Below, in pieces: positions 25,289 through 33,960 of a stretch of 51,350 bases of DNA. The stretch is from Methylobacterium platani. GTDB lineage: Bacteria > Pseudomonadota > Alphaproteobacteria > Rhizobiales > Beijerinckiaceae. The DNA lies in assembly GCF_001653715.1 (NCBI RefSeq), contig NZ_LWHQ01000029.1, positions 1 through 51,350 on the forward strand. The letters run 5' to 3'. A program made the translations under genes and the position numbers. Numbering within the stretch: the first letter of the stretch is position 1; the number at the start of each line of letters is the position of its first letter. The notes beneath the pieces are model-generated. The model did no database searches, was not told where the DNA came from, and saw only the letters and a program-made list of their open reading frames with translations.

Positions 25289-26283
25289 GCGGGATCGGCG
25301 GCCGCCTGCGGCGCCCCGGCCGCGGCATCCGCCTCCGCCATCTCCTCCACCCCGACCCACAGGTTCCAGGCCGGCGCCAGGCTCCACCCCGGCAGGCCCA
25401 CATGCGCCTGCGGCATCCGGTAATGCAGCACCGGCCGCGGGCTCACCTTCTCGTCGGGCGGCAGGGCCGCCCGCACGCCGGCCTCGTCGCGATGCGCCAG
25501 GAGCGGCAGCAGGTCGAGGCCGCGGTGGCGGGTCGGGTTGGCGGCGAGGTAGTCGCGGGCCAGCGCGTCGAGGTCGGGGCGGTAGGCCTCGTCGAGCACC
25601 TTGGCGACGTAGGCCGCGGGGAAGGGCGGCGGCAGGCCGCGGGCGGCGAGGAAGCCGCCGGCGGCGGTCGCCCGGCGCAAGGCCGGCTCGGAGCGGAGAT
25701 AGGCCTTGAGCAGGCCCGCGATCGTGCCGGCCTCGAGGTCCGGCGGCTCGACGTTGAAGTGCAGGCCGAGCGAACCGAGCAGCACCGCGCCGCGGCCGCG
25801 CCCGCCGGCGCCGTGCAGCAAGGCGGCGAGGCGGTCGACCTCGGGCAGGCGGTCGAAGGCGAGGGGGCCGGTGATCGCCTCGCGCGGCACAACCGGGCTG
25901 AGCAACGCCGCCAGCGTGCGCCCGGCGGCGCGGACCGGCAGGCGGGGCGGCATCGCGCCCGGATCCGGAACCCGCCGCTGCGGATGGGCGGCGCGCAGGT
26001 CGAGCTCGACCCGGACGTCACCGAGGGACGAGCCTTCGAGCGCGAAGGCGTGCGGGTCCTCCTCGGCGACCCGCCCGCCGAGGCCGGCGGCGAGCGCCGC
26101 GGCGGCGATCCGGGCCGAGGGGCCGATGAACTCGATCTCGACGCCGACCCGGCGCGGCGTCCCGTCGGCCCGCAGGGGCCGGGGCGGCAGGCGGAACCCG
26201 GCCCGGGACGAACCGGCCGCAGAGGAATCTGCCGAGAGAAGAGACCCGGTCTTGCGAAGCTCGGTCATGGAGGAGACGCTCAC
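25285..26283 (-). CDS. Putative amidoligase (Amidoligase_2 / COOH-NH2 ligase family)
   Basis: A 332-residue protein whose core begins RRVGVEIEFIGPSAR, the hallmark of the amidoligase family related to glutamine synthetase and gamma-glutamylcysteine ligase; the Glu residues are probable metal ligands. A second motif is SLGLHFNVEPPDLEA, with the expected His and Asn. Such enzymes are thought to join a carboxylate and an amine using ATP, for peptide tagging or cell-wall modification. It probably starts with GTG 26283 overlapping the cyclase stop (GTGA); ATG 26268 is an alternative. The coupling to a nucleotide cyclase gene is unusual. Substrate unknown. Confidence 0.75.
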   Translation of the reverse strand: MSVSSMTELRKTGSLLSADSSAAGSSRAGFRLPPRPLRADGTPRRVGVEIEFIGPSARIAAAALAAGLGGRVAEEDPHAFALEGSSLGDVRVELDLRAAHPQRRVPDPGAMPPRLPVRAAGRTLAALLSPVVPREAITGPLAFDRLPEVDRLAALLHGAGGRGRGAVLLGSLGLHFNVEPPDLEAGTIAGLLKAYLRSEPALRRATAAGGFLAARGLPPPFPAAYVAKVLDEAYRPDLDALARDYLAANPTRHRGLDLLPLLAHRDEAGVRAALPPDEKVSPRPVLHYRMPQAHVGLPGWSLAPAWNLWVGVEEMAEADAAAGAPQAAADPA

Positions 26284-27599
26284 GACGCGACGGCCGGCAG
26301 GGGCGAGGGGGCGGGCGCGGCGGCGGGCCCGGGCAGGGGATCGAGCCCGAACAGGTCCGGGCAATCCTCCTCGCCGGGGCGGCGCGGCAGCCGGAATCCC
26401 GCCGGCGCGGCGGGGCCGAGGAGCCGCATCACCCGCTTCGAGACGGCGAGGGAGAGGTTCTCGCGCTTGGCCCGGGCCTCGACCCGGGCAAGCGCGTTCA
26501 TCGCCGGGCCGAGCACCGTGAACTCGGCCCGCGCGCCGTCGTCGAGCACCCCGACCAGCACCTCGCCGGCATGCAGCGAGGCGGTGAGGGCGAGGGCGGG
26601 CAGGCCGTCCCGGCGGCGCGCCGCGTTCATCCGATGCATCCGGACCTCGATCTCCCGCACGCAGGCGAGCGCCGCCGCGGCCTGCCCGGCCGGCGCGCCG
26701 TCGACGAACTGGGCCAGGATCCCGTCGCCGACATACTTGTCGACGAGGCCGCCGCGCTCCGTCACCGCGGCGTGGGCCAGCGCCCGCACCGCCAAAAGCC
26801 AGTCGACCACCCGGGCCTCGCCCCACTCCCGGGTCAGGGCCGAGAAGCCGCGGATGTCGAGGGCGAGCAGGCAGGCGTGGCGGGGCTGGAGCGCGGTGGC
26901 ACCGTCGCGCCGCACCAGGTCTATGCCGGCCGGCACGAAGCGCGCCAGGGTGGCGCGCTCGTGCTCCAGGCGCAGCATCGTGGCGACCCCGCGGCGCAGG
27001 CGCGTCACCCCCTCGATCACGAAGACGCTCGCCACCACGAAGGACAGGAGCCCGAAGACGTGCGGCCCCGGCGGCGGCAGGCCGAGCCCGGGATGGAGCA
27101 GCCCGAGGCCGAGCGCCCCGGACCACACCCCCGCCACCACGGCGGCGAACACCGCGGTCTGGCGCGGGCGCAGGGTCAGGCCGGATTCGAGCAGCAGCAG
27201 GAAGGCCGGCAGCCGGCTCGCCAGCGTGCCCGGCTCGTCGGCGGCCTCGGACGCGGCCATCATGTATTCGAGCACGATGTAGGCGGCCAGGGCCGCATCG
27301 AGCAGGGTGGCGATCCAGGCCAGCCGCCCGCCGTTGCGCCGCCGCGCCGTCAGCGCGATCCAGAGCGAGGACACCGCGTAGCCGCCGAGGATGAACCAGT
27401 GGCTGCCGGCATGCAGCACGCCGTCGCTGAGATGGGCCGAGATCCCCAGCACCCCCAGCATCACCAGCCGCATCGCCAGCACCCGCGCGGCGGTGGCGGC
27501 GGCGAGCCCGTCGGCCAGGTTGAGCCCGTCGTCGCGCCCGTCCGGCGCGAGGCGGGGCGCCGTGTCCCTGTCCGTCGGGCTCGGATGTCGTGTGGTCAT
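26280..27599 (-). CDS. Membrane-anchored class III nucleotide cyclase, divergent active site
   Basis: A 439-residue protein with about six N-terminal helices (from VLAMRLVMLGVLGIS to VFGLLSFVVASVFVIEGV) and a C-terminal class III cyclase domain. Metal aspartates are present in LALDIRGFSAL and VGDGILAQF, and the Lys in DKYVGDG. In the usual IGDxVNxAxRLE stretch this protein reads LGPAMNALARVEA, so the base-specifying Asp is replaced by Pro while the Asn and Arg remain. Nucleotide specificity or activity may differ from the intact cyclase at 11978-13447. Start ATG 27599; an ORF extension of 50 codons upstream is probably not translated. The amidoligase gene overlaps its stop. Confidence 0.85.
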   Translation of the reverse strand: MTTRHPSPTDRDTAPRLAPDGRDDGLNLADGLAAATAARVLAMRLVMLGVLGISAHLSDGVLHAGSHWFILGGYAVSSLWIALTARRRNGGRLAWIATLLDAALAAYIVLEYMMAASEAADEPGTLASRLPAFLLLLESGLTLRPRQTAVFAAVVAGVWSGALGLGLLHPGLGLPPPGPHVFGLLSFVVASVFVIEGVTRLRRGVATMLRLEHERATLARFVPAGIDLVRRDGATALQPRHACLLALDIRGFSALTREWGEARVVDWLLAVRALAHAAVTERGGLVDKYVGDGILAQFVDGAPAGQAAAALACVREIEVRMHRMNAARRRDGLPALALTASLHAGEVLVGVLDDGARAEFTVLGPAMNALARVEARAKRENLSLAVSKRVMRLLGPAAPAGFRLPRRPGEEDCPDLFGLDPLPGPAAAPAPSPLPAVAS

Positions 27600-27752
27600 G
27601 CTGGCGGCAAGCCTTACGCGCGGGACGCGGATGCGTCGAGGCCGGGCGGTCTCCGGACGGTCCGGGCCGCGACGGGCCGGCCGGGCACCGGGGATTGAAC
27701 GGGGCGGCGGCCCCGGCGTTCCGGCACCCGGGGCCCTTGCGCATGGCATACC

Positions 27753-27807
27753 CCATCTCCATCCTTATACCATCCTGTTGGATGGTCTGAGGATGGTAAC
27801 CGGATGG
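27753..27807 (+). promoter_or_regulatory. 11-bp phased operator array before the RHH regulator
   Basis: CCATCC starts at 27759 and 27770, and GGATGG starts at 27780, 27791 and 27802. The forward and reverse sets are each spaced by exactly 11 bp. The central pair forms the perfect palindrome ACCATCC-TGTT-GGATGGT (27769-27786), and the last copy covers the start codon. A further CCATCT half-site is at 27753. The array is very probably bound by the adjacent ribbon-helix-helix protein, giving autoregulation. Confidence 0.65.
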
Positions 27808-28223
27808 CAGACACCGTTCACGAGCTGCGGCCGAAGGTGCCCGACAGCGAGAAGGTCACGGTCAATCTCGGCTTCGTCGATCTCGGCCGCATCGACCTGA
27901 TGGTGCGGGACGGCTTCTACGCCAACCGCGCCGACTTCATCCGCACCGCTGTGCGCAACCAGCTCGACCGCCAGGAGGAGGCCGTGCGCCAGTCGGTGGC
28001 GCGCCGCCAGCTCAGCCTGGGCCTGACCCACATCACCCGGGCCGAGCTCGAGGCGGCGCGGGATGCCGGGACGCCGCTGCGCATCCAGGTCCTCGGGCTC
28101 GCCACCATCGCCGACGACGTCACGCCGGAGCTCGCCCGGGCGGCCATCGCGTCGATCCAGGTGCTCGGTGCCTTCCACGCCGGCGCCGCCGTGAAGGCCG
28201 CGCTCGCCGACCGCATCGCCTGA
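27804..28223 (+). CDS. Ribbon-helix-helix (CopG-type) transcriptional regulator
   Basis: A 139-residue protein with an N-terminal RHH domain at about residues 16-55: strand EKVTVNLGFVD, helix LGRIDLMVRDGF, then YANRADFIRTAVRNQLDR. The C-terminal half (from about 70) is alpha/beta of unknown role, perhaps ligand sensing or oligomerisation. The ATG at 27804 lies within a phased operator array, suggesting tight self-control. The next gene, a PHB-depolymerase-type esterase, starts 27 bases after its stop and is probably in the same operon, so the regulator may respond to polyhydroxyalkanoate or carbon status. That last point is inference. Confidence 0.85.
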   Translation: MADTVHELRPKVPDSEKVTVNLGFVDLGRIDLMVRDGFYANRADFIRTAVRNQLDRQEEAVRQSVARRQLSLGLTHITRAELEAARDAGTPLRIQVLGLATIADDVTPELARAAIASIQVLGAFHAGAAVKAALADRIA

Positions 28224-28250
28224 CCGCTCCCTCCCGCAGGACCCGACCCC

Positions 28251-29618
28251 ATGAAAGCCGATCCCATGAACCCGTTCGACACGATGCCCAAGGGCGGCCC
28301 CCTCGCCGACATGGCCGAGGTGACCCGCCTCACCCGCGCTGGCCGCCTCGCCGAGGCGGTGGCGCTGATCCAGGGCCGCGCCCCGGCGCCCGCAGACCGC
28401 GCCGCGGCGACCGAACCCGCATCGGCCCCGGCGGCTCCGTCGCCGCGCAGCCCGGAGCCGGCCATCGACCTCGTGGCGCCCACCGAACCCGACGGGGCCT
28501 GGACGGCGCCGGCGGAGGCCGCCGCGACGGGCACCTCCGGGCAAGCCACTTCCGGAAAGGGCGCCGACCGACCGGCTTTCCCCGACCTGGACCTCTCCGG
28601 TCTTCCCGGGGCGCTGAAGACGCTGCGCGAGGCCGGGTCCGGCCTGGGCGAGAGGCTCCGCGAGGGCCTGCACGGCCTGAGCGAGGGTCTCGGCCAAGGT
28701 TTCGGCAAGGGTTTGGGCGAGGGCCTTCCGGGCCTCGGTCCGACGCCGCGCCGGCCCGTGCCGGTGCCGGAGGGCGCCCGGTTCGAGGAGCGGACCTTCG
28801 CGAGCGCCGCGGGCAGCCGGACCTACAAGGTCTATGTGCCAAGCGGCCGGCAGGGCGAACGGCTCCCCGTCGTGGTGATGCTGCACGGCTGCACCCAGGA
28901 TCCCGACGACTTCGCCCTGGGCACGCGGATGAACGACCTCGCGGAACGGGAGGGCGCCCTCGTCGTCTATCCGCGCCAGGAGCGTTCGGCCAACGCGCAG
29001 AAATGCTGGAACTGGTTCCAGCCCGGCGACCAGGGCCGGGGTGCCGGCGAGCCGGCACTGATCGCCGGGATCGCGCAGGCGGTGGTGGCGGAGTTCGGGG
29101 CCGACCCGGCCCGGGTCTACGTCGCCGGGCTCTCGGCCGGCGGCGCGGCGGCGGCGATCCTGGCCGCGACCTACCCGGACGTGTTCGCGGCGGCCGGCAT
29201 CCATTCGGGCCTCGCCTGCGGCGCGGCGCGGGACCTGCCCTCCGCCTTCGCGGCGATGGGCCAGGGCGCGGCCGCCCCGAAGCGGGGCGGGGACGGCACC
29301 GTGCCGACGATCGTCTTCCACGGCGACGCCGACCGGACCGTGCATCCGCTCAACGGCGCGCACGCGGCCGCCCAGGCGATGCCGGGCTCCGGCCTGACCG
29401 AGACGGTGACGCGGGGCGCGGCGCCGGGCGGGATCGCCTATACCCGCAGCGTCCACGCCGACGCTGCGGGGCGGGCGATCGTGGAACGCTGGGTGCTGCA
29501 CGGGGCCGGCCATGCCTGGTCGGGCGGCAGCCCGGACGGCTCCTACACCGAGCCGCGCGGCCCCGATGCCAGCGCGGAGATGCTGCGGTTCTTCCTGGAG
29601 CGGGCCCGGGCGGCCTGA
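28251..29618 (+). CDS. PHB depolymerase family esterase
   Basis: Alpha/beta hydrolase of 455 residues in the LpqC/short-chain PHA depolymerase group. The first 190 residues are low-complexity: an Ala/Pro-rich stretch, then a Gly-rich amphipathic run (GLGERLREGLHGLSEGLGQG and onward) that may bind granules or membrane. The catalytic domain shows VVVMLHGCTQDPDDFA (oxyanion), the nucleophile elbow GLSAGG, an acid near FHGDADRTV and His in HGAGHAWSGG. There is no clear signal peptide, so an intracellular role is plausible. ATG 28251 is used; ATG 28266 is an alternative. It is followed by a strong hairpin. Confidence 0.88.
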   Translation: MKADPMNPFDTMPKGGPLADMAEVTRLTRAGRLAEAVALIQGRAPAPADRAAATEPASAPAAPSPRSPEPAIDLVAPTEPDGAWTAPAEAAATGTSGQATSGKGADRPAFPDLDLSGLPGALKTLREAGSGLGERLREGLHGLSEGLGQGFGKGLGEGLPGLGPTPRRPVPVPEGARFEERTFASAAGSRTYKVYVPSGRQGERLPVVVMLHGCTQDPDDFALGTRMNDLAEREGALVVYPRQERSANAQKCWNWFQPGDQGRGAGEPALIAGIAQAVVAEFGADPARVYVAGLSAGGAAAAILAATYPDVFAAAGIHSGLACGAARDLPSAFAAMGQGAAAPKRGGDGTVPTIVFHGDADRTVHPLNGAHAAAQAMPGSGLTETVTRGAAPGGIAYTRSVHADAAGRAIVERWVLHGAGHAWSGGSPDGSYTEPRGPDASAEMLRFFLERARAA

Positions 29619-29632
29619 AGGCCTTGTACCGC

Positions 29633-29664
29633 CGCGCCTGCGAACGGACCCGTTCGCAGGCGCG
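29633..29664. terminator. Perfect 14-bp inverted repeat, bidirectional terminator candidate
   Basis: Arms CGCGCCTGCGAACG (29633-29646) and CGTTCGCAGGCGCG (29651-29664) around a GACC loop. It separates the convergent esterase and iron-permease genes, 14 bases after the esterase stop. Confidence 0.7.
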
Positions 29665-29755
29665 GGGCAAGCCCGCGCGATCGCGGTGTCCCCGCGCCGG
29701 CGCCGATGCGCCGGACGCCCCCGCATCGACACGCCGATGGATCAGCGCGGGGGTA

Positions 29756-31462
29756 TTACGCCTTCGGCGTCGAGACCCGCAGCAGCAGGGCCACCGGCAG
29801 GAGCCCGACCGCGACGATCAGCAGGGCGGCGACCGCGCCGTCCTCGTAGGTGCCGCGGGCGGCCTCGCCGTAGAGGTGGGTCGCCAGGGTCTCGACGTTG
29901 AGCGGGCGCAGGATCAGGGTCGCCGGCAGTTCCTTGACGCAGTCGACGAAGACCAGGAGGGCGCCGCCGAGGAGCGCCGGCCAGGTCAGCGGCAGGTGGA
30001 CCCGCGCCAGGGCGCCGGCCGGGCCGCGGCCCAGCACCCGGGCGGCGTCGCCGAGCGAGCGCGGCACCCGGGCGAGCCCCGCCTCGCTGCTGCCGGCGGT
30101 GACGGCGAGGAAGCGCACCACGTAGGCGTAGACGAGCGCCGCCCCGGTGCCGAGGCCCATCGCGGCGAGGGAGGCCCCCGTCAGCGCCCGGCTCGCGGCG
30201 TCGAGCAGGCCGTCGAGGGCGGCGAGCGGCGGCAGCAGGCCGATCGCCAGGATCGCGCCCGGCACCGCGTAGCCGAAGGTGGCGCAGCGCAGGAGAACCC
30301 CGCGCCAGCGCCCGCCGAGCACCCGGGGGCCCGCCGCCACCACGAGGCCGAGGACCGTGGCGATCACCGTCGCCACCCCGGCATACGCGAGGGTGTTGAG
30401 GCTCTCCGAGAGGATCGCCCCGGACAGGCCGGCCCGGTGCAGGCGCCGGCCCGCCTCGACCGCGAGGTAGCTCGCCGGCGCCAGGAAGCCGAGGGCGACC
30501 GGCACCAGGCCGAGGCCCAGGGCCGCGAGCGCCGCCGGCCCGGCGAGGACCGCGCGCGTCATCCGCCGCGGGCGCTGCGCCGCCCCGGCATAGCCGCGCC
30601 CGCGCCGGGCCCGGCGCTCGACCGCGATCAGGCCGAGGCAGGCGGCCAGCATGACCAGCGCCAGGCCGGCCGCGCCCGGCAGGTCGGAGCGGTTGACCCA
30701 GGTGTCGTAGATCGAGACCGTGAGGGTGCGCACCCCGAGGAATTCCGCCGCCCCGATGTCGTTGAGCGCCTCCAGCAGCGCCAGGCTGGCGCCGAGCGCG
30801 ATGGCCGGGCGGGCGAGCGGCAGGGCGACCCGGCGGAACACCGCCCCCGGCCCGGCCCCGAGGCTGCGCCCGGCCTCGACCAGCGTCGCCGACTGCATCA
30901 GGAACAGCGCCCGGGTCGGCAGGTAGACGTAGGGGTAGAGCACGAAGCCGAGGAGCAGGATGCAGCCAGGCAGCGAGCGCAGGTCCGGCAGGATCAGGTC
31001 GCGCGGGCGGGCATAGCCGAGCACCGCGCGGATCGCGCTCTGGACCGGGCCGACCGGGTGCAGCAGGTCGAGATAGGCGTAGGCCGCGATATAGGTGGGG
31101 ACGGCGAGCGGCAGCAGCAGCGCCCAGTCGAGCAGGCGCCGGCCCGGGAACTCGTAGGCCGCGACGAGCCAGGCCGCCCCGGTGCCGATGAGGACGACGA
31201 GGGCGCCGACCCCGGCGAGCAGCAGGCCGGTCTCGGCGAGGGCCGGCGGCAGGACGTGGGCGAGGAGGTGGGGCCAGAGCCCCCCCGAGCCCTGCAGCGC
31301 CTCGACCGCGAGCGCCGCGACCGGGGCGAGGACCAGGAGGGCGACGAGGCCGGCGGCGAGCGTCCAGGCGGAGGGCCGGGCGAAGGACCAGGGGCGCCGC
31401 GCGCCCGCGCCGGATGCCGGACGCGGCGTCGCCGCCCGGCGCGCGGGCGGGCCCGACGGCAC
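29756..31462 (-). CDS. fbpB: Fe(III) ABC transporter permease (fused two-domain)
   Basis: Integral membrane protein of about 568 residues with two tandem BPD_transp_1 permease domains, about 12 helices in total, as in FbpB/SfuB. Each half has an EAA-type loop: VEAGRSLGAGPGAVFRRVAL and PRSLGDAARVLGRGPAGALA. The GTG at 31462 is chosen because GGAGGGAGGAG lies just upstream; the frame could begin 6 codons earlier. It lies on the minus strand downstream of the binding-protein gene and forms the channel of the iron importer with FbpA and FbpC. The thiamine permease ThiP is related, but the FbpA neighbour favours iron. Confidence 0.9.
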   Translation of the reverse strand: MPSGPPARRAATPRPASGAGARRPWSFARPSAWTLAAGLVALLVLAPVAALAVEALQGSGGLWPHLLAHVLPPALAETGLLLAGVGALVVLIGTGAAWLVAAYEFPGRRLLDWALLLPLAVPTYIAAYAYLDLLHPVGPVQSAIRAVLGYARPRDLILPDLRSLPGCILLLGFVLYPYVYLPTRALFLMQSATLVEAGRSLGAGPGAVFRRVALPLARPAIALGASLALLEALNDIGAAEFLGVRTLTVSIYDTWVNRSDLPGAAGLALVMLAACLGLIAVERRARRGRGYAGAAQRPRRMTRAVLAGPAALAALGLGLVPVALGFLAPASYLAVEAGRRLHRAGLSGAILSESLNTLAYAGVATVIATVLGLVVAAGPRVLGGRWRGVLLRCATFGYAVPGAILAIGLLPPLAALDGLLDAASRALTGASLAAMGLGTGAALVYAYVVRFLAVTAGSSEAGLARVPRSLGDAARVLGRGPAGALARVHLPLTWPALLGGALLVFVDCVKELPATLILRPLNVETLATHLYGEAARGTYEDGAVAALLIVAVGLLPVALLLRVSTPKA

Positions 31463-31534
31463 GAAGGCTCCTCCCTCCACGGCGGTCGCTCGCTCCGGTC
31501 TCTGGGTCGGGGGACGGCCGCGGGGCCGGGGGCC

Positions 31535-32554
31535 TTACCGGTCGAACCCGACCTTGTCGACGAGCAGGCTCGCCGCCTTGCGGTTGCGGGCGATCTCGAC
31601 CAGCGGGGTGGTGTCGACCGTGAGCGGGCCGAGCGCCGCGAGCAGCGGGTCGGCGGCGACGCCGGGCTTCACCGGGTACTCGTAATCGGCCTTGGCGTAG
31701 AGGCCCTGCGCCTCGTCGGAGGCGAGGTACTCGAGCAGCTTGACGGCGTTGTCGCGGTTCGGGGCGTTCTTCGCCACCACGGCGCCCGAGACGTTGATGT
31801 GGGTGCCGCCGCCCTGGAACGTCGGCAGCACCACCTGGATGCCCTCGCCCCACTTCTTCTGCTCGGGGCCGCCGCGGCCGCTGCGCATCAGGCCGACATA
31901 GTAGGAATTGCCCAGGCCCACGTCGCAGAGGTCGGCGACGATGTCGCGGGCGACGTCGCGGTCGCCGCCGGCGGCCTTGCGGGCGAGGTTGTCCTTGACG
32001 CCCCGCAGCCAGGCCTCGGTCTTCGCCTCGCCGTGCTTGACGAGGTAGGCGGCGATCAGCGCCGTGTTGTAGGGATGCTGGCCCGAGCGCAGGCAGACCT
32101 TGCCCTTCCATTTCGGGTCGGCGAGGTCCTCGTAGGTCAGCCCGGCGAGGTCGCGCAGGTCGGGATCGGCGTAGGCCACCCGGGCGCGGGTCGAGAGGGC
32201 AAACCAGCGGCCTTCCGGATCGCGCAGGCTGGCGGGGATCGCCGCCTCGAGGGCGGGGGAGCGCACCGGCTGGGCGAGGTCGCGGTCGACGAGCTCGATC
32301 AGGTTGCCGATGTCGACCGTCATCGCGACGTCGGCGGCGGAACGGGCGCCCTCGGCGGCGATCCGCTCGGCCAGCCCCTTGTCGACGAACACCGTGTTGA
32401 CCTTGACGCCGCTCGCCGTCGTGAAGGCGTCGAGGAGCGGGCGGATCAGGCCGGGCTCGCGAGTGGTGTAGAGGTTCACTTCACCCTCGGCCCGGGCCGG
32501 GGCGACGAGCGTGACGAGACCGAGGAACGCGAGCGCGGTGCGTGACAGGGACAA
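31535..32554 (-). CDS. fbpA: Periplasmic Fe(III)-binding protein
   Basis: Iron-binding protein of 339 residues. It has a signal peptide (LSRTALAFLGLVTLVAPARA) and the mature start EGEVNLYTTREPGL, typical of FbpA/AfuA. The adjacent tyrosines in GLGNSYYVGLM are the iron ligands of this family. The start is TTG at 32554, with GGGAGA upstream; no ATG fits. It lies between fbpC and fbpB. The 104 bases separating it from fbpC hold a promoter-like and iron-box-like stretch, so it may be transcribed on its own at higher level than the ATPase. Confidence 0.92.
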   Translation of the reverse strand: MSLSRTALAFLGLVTLVAPARAEGEVNLYTTREPGLIRPLLDAFTTASGVKVNTVFVDKGLAERIAAEGARSAADVAMTVDIGNLIELVDRDLAQPVRSPALEAAIPASLRDPEGRWFALSTRARVAYADPDLRDLAGLTYEDLADPKWKGKVCLRSGQHPYNTALIAAYLVKHGEAKTEAWLRGVKDNLARKAAGGDRDVARDIVADLCDVGLGNSYYVGLMRSGRGGPEQKKWGEGIQVVLPTFQGGGTHINVSGAVVAKNAPNRDNAVKLLEYLASDEAQGLYAKADYEYPVKPGVAADPLLAALGPLTVDTTPLVEIARNRKAASLLVDKVGFDR

Positions 32555-32619
32555 GGGGCGTCTCCCGAAGGTGGCGCCTCCTTGAGAAGCAATCCCGAAA
32601 CAAAAGCAAGCGCGATAGA

Positions 32620-32641
32620 TTTTAGTCGTTTCAATGTAAAA
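32620..32641 (-). promoter_or_regulatory. Possible iron-responsive operator upstream of fbpA
   Basis: An AT-rich stretch with inverted ends (TTTTA and TAAAA around GTCGTTTCAATG) within the 104-base gap before fbpA. On the minus strand TTTACA, 17 bases and TATCGC could be a promoter overlapping it. It recalls Irr/RirA-type boxes only loosely; the assignment is based mainly on position. Confidence 0.25.
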
Positions 32642-32658
32642 CTGTGCAAGTCCGCGGA

Positions 32659-33729
32659 TCAGGCCGCCTCCTCGTCGGGCAGGACCAGCACCGCCTCCGG
32701 CACCAGCGTCACCCCGACGGCGTCGCCGGGCCCGTAGGCGCCCGGATCCGGCAGGCGGGCGCGCAAGGGTCCCTCGATGCCCGGCAGCCGGAGATGCAGC
32801 ACGCTCGCCGCCCCCAGGAAGGTGCGGCGCAGGACCTGCGCGGCGAGGCCCCGGCCGGGGGCGCAGACGGCGAGCGCCTCGGGGCGCAGGCAGACCCGGA
32901 CCGCCGCGCCCTCGGGCAGGTGCGGGGCGGGCACGGTCCCGAGGGGCGTGTCGGCCCGGCCGGCCGCGACCCGGGCCGGGATCTCGACAGCGTCGGCGAG
33001 GAAGCGGGCGGCGAACAGGCTCTCGGGGCGGCGGTACAGGGCCTCGCCGGTGGCGACCTGGACGATGCGGCCGCGGCGCATCAGCGCGATGCGGGTCGCC
33101 ACCGCCAGGGCCTCCTCGGGGTCGTGCGTCACCATCAGGGCGGTGGTGCCGGTGCGGCGCAGGAGCGCCACGGTGTCCTCGCGCACCCGGTCGCGCATCC
33201 GCCGGTCGAGGTTGGAGAACGGCTCGTCGAGGAGCAGGAGCCGCGGCCCCGGGGCGAGGGCCCGCACCAGCGCCACGCGCTGCTGCTCGCCCCCCGACAG
33301 GGTCTGGGGATAGGACTCCGCGTGAGAGGCGAGGCCGACCTGTGCGAGGAGGTCGTCGGCCGCCTCGCGGACCGCTTGCGGCTGGCCCTTGAGCCCGAAG
33401 CGGATGTTCTCGCGCACCGTGAGATGGGGGAAGAGCGCGTAGTCCTGGAACATCAGCCCGACGCCGCGGGCCTCCGGCGGCACCCGCGCGCCCCCGCCGG
33501 CGACGAGGCGCCCGTCGAGCCGGACGGTGCCGGAATCCGGCGCCTCGAGCCCGGCCACCACCCGGAGCAGGGTGCTCTTGCCGCAGCCCGAATCGCCGAG
33601 CAGCGCCATCACCTCGCCCGGCCGCACGGCGAGCGAGACCCCCGCGAGGGCCTGCACCCGGCCGAAGCGGCACGCCAGGTCCTCCACCGCCAGGGCGGGC
33701 GCCGGGCGGGACGGGGCCGGATCGGTCAT
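32659..33729 (-). CDS. fbpC: Fe(III) ABC transporter ATP-binding protein
   Basis: ATPase of 356 residues. Walker A is GDSGCGKS, the Q-loop is LMFQDYALFPHLT, the signature is LSGGEQQR and Walker B is LLLLDEPFSNLD. A C-terminal TOBE-like regulatory domain follows (VRVCLRPEALAV, VLRRTFLGAASVLHLRL). The start is ATG 33729, preceded by AAGGA; an in-frame ATG seven codons earlier lacks a ribosome-binding site. It is the first gene of the fbpC-fbpA-fbpB set. The family also covers spermidine and maltose ATPases, but the linked binding protein fixes the role. Confidence 0.9.
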   Translation of the reverse strand: MTDPAPSRPAPALAVEDLACRFGRVQALAGVSLAVRPGEVMALLGDSGCGKSTLLRVVAGLEAPDSGTVRLDGRLVAGGGARVPPEARGVGLMFQDYALFPHLTVRENIRFGLKGQPQAVREAADDLLAQVGLASHAESYPQTLSGGEQQRVALVRALAPGPRLLLLDEPFSNLDRRMRDRVREDTVALLRRTGTTALMVTHDPEEALAVATRIALMRRGRIVQVATGEALYRRPESLFAARFLADAVEIPARVAAGRADTPLGTVPAPHLPEGAAVRVCLRPEALAVCAPGRGLAAQVLRRTFLGAASVLHLRLPGIEGPLRARLPDPGAYGPGDAVGVTLVPEAVLVLPDEEAA

Positions 33730-33960
33730 GCGGGAATCCTTGCGGGGCATGTCTGGCGGGGCGTGTCTGGCGGGCGGGCCGGGACGCCGGGCTCATACAC
33801 GCCGGCGCCGCCGCGGGCGAGGGAGGCGCCGTGCACCGATCCGGCACGGGGCACGCCGCCACAGGGTCAATCGGGCGTTAAGCCGATTCATCGAATCCTG
33901 CGCATCGCCGCGCTGCCCTCAGGCAGCCGGCGCCGGATGTGGCGTAAGGGTATCGGGCGT

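Noticed and set aside
28999..32545. A 1180-residue plus-strand frame across the esterase and iron-importer genes
   Set aside because: Antisense or out of frame to fbpA, fbpB and the esterase, with no domain, and Arg/Gln/Gly-rich shadow composition.
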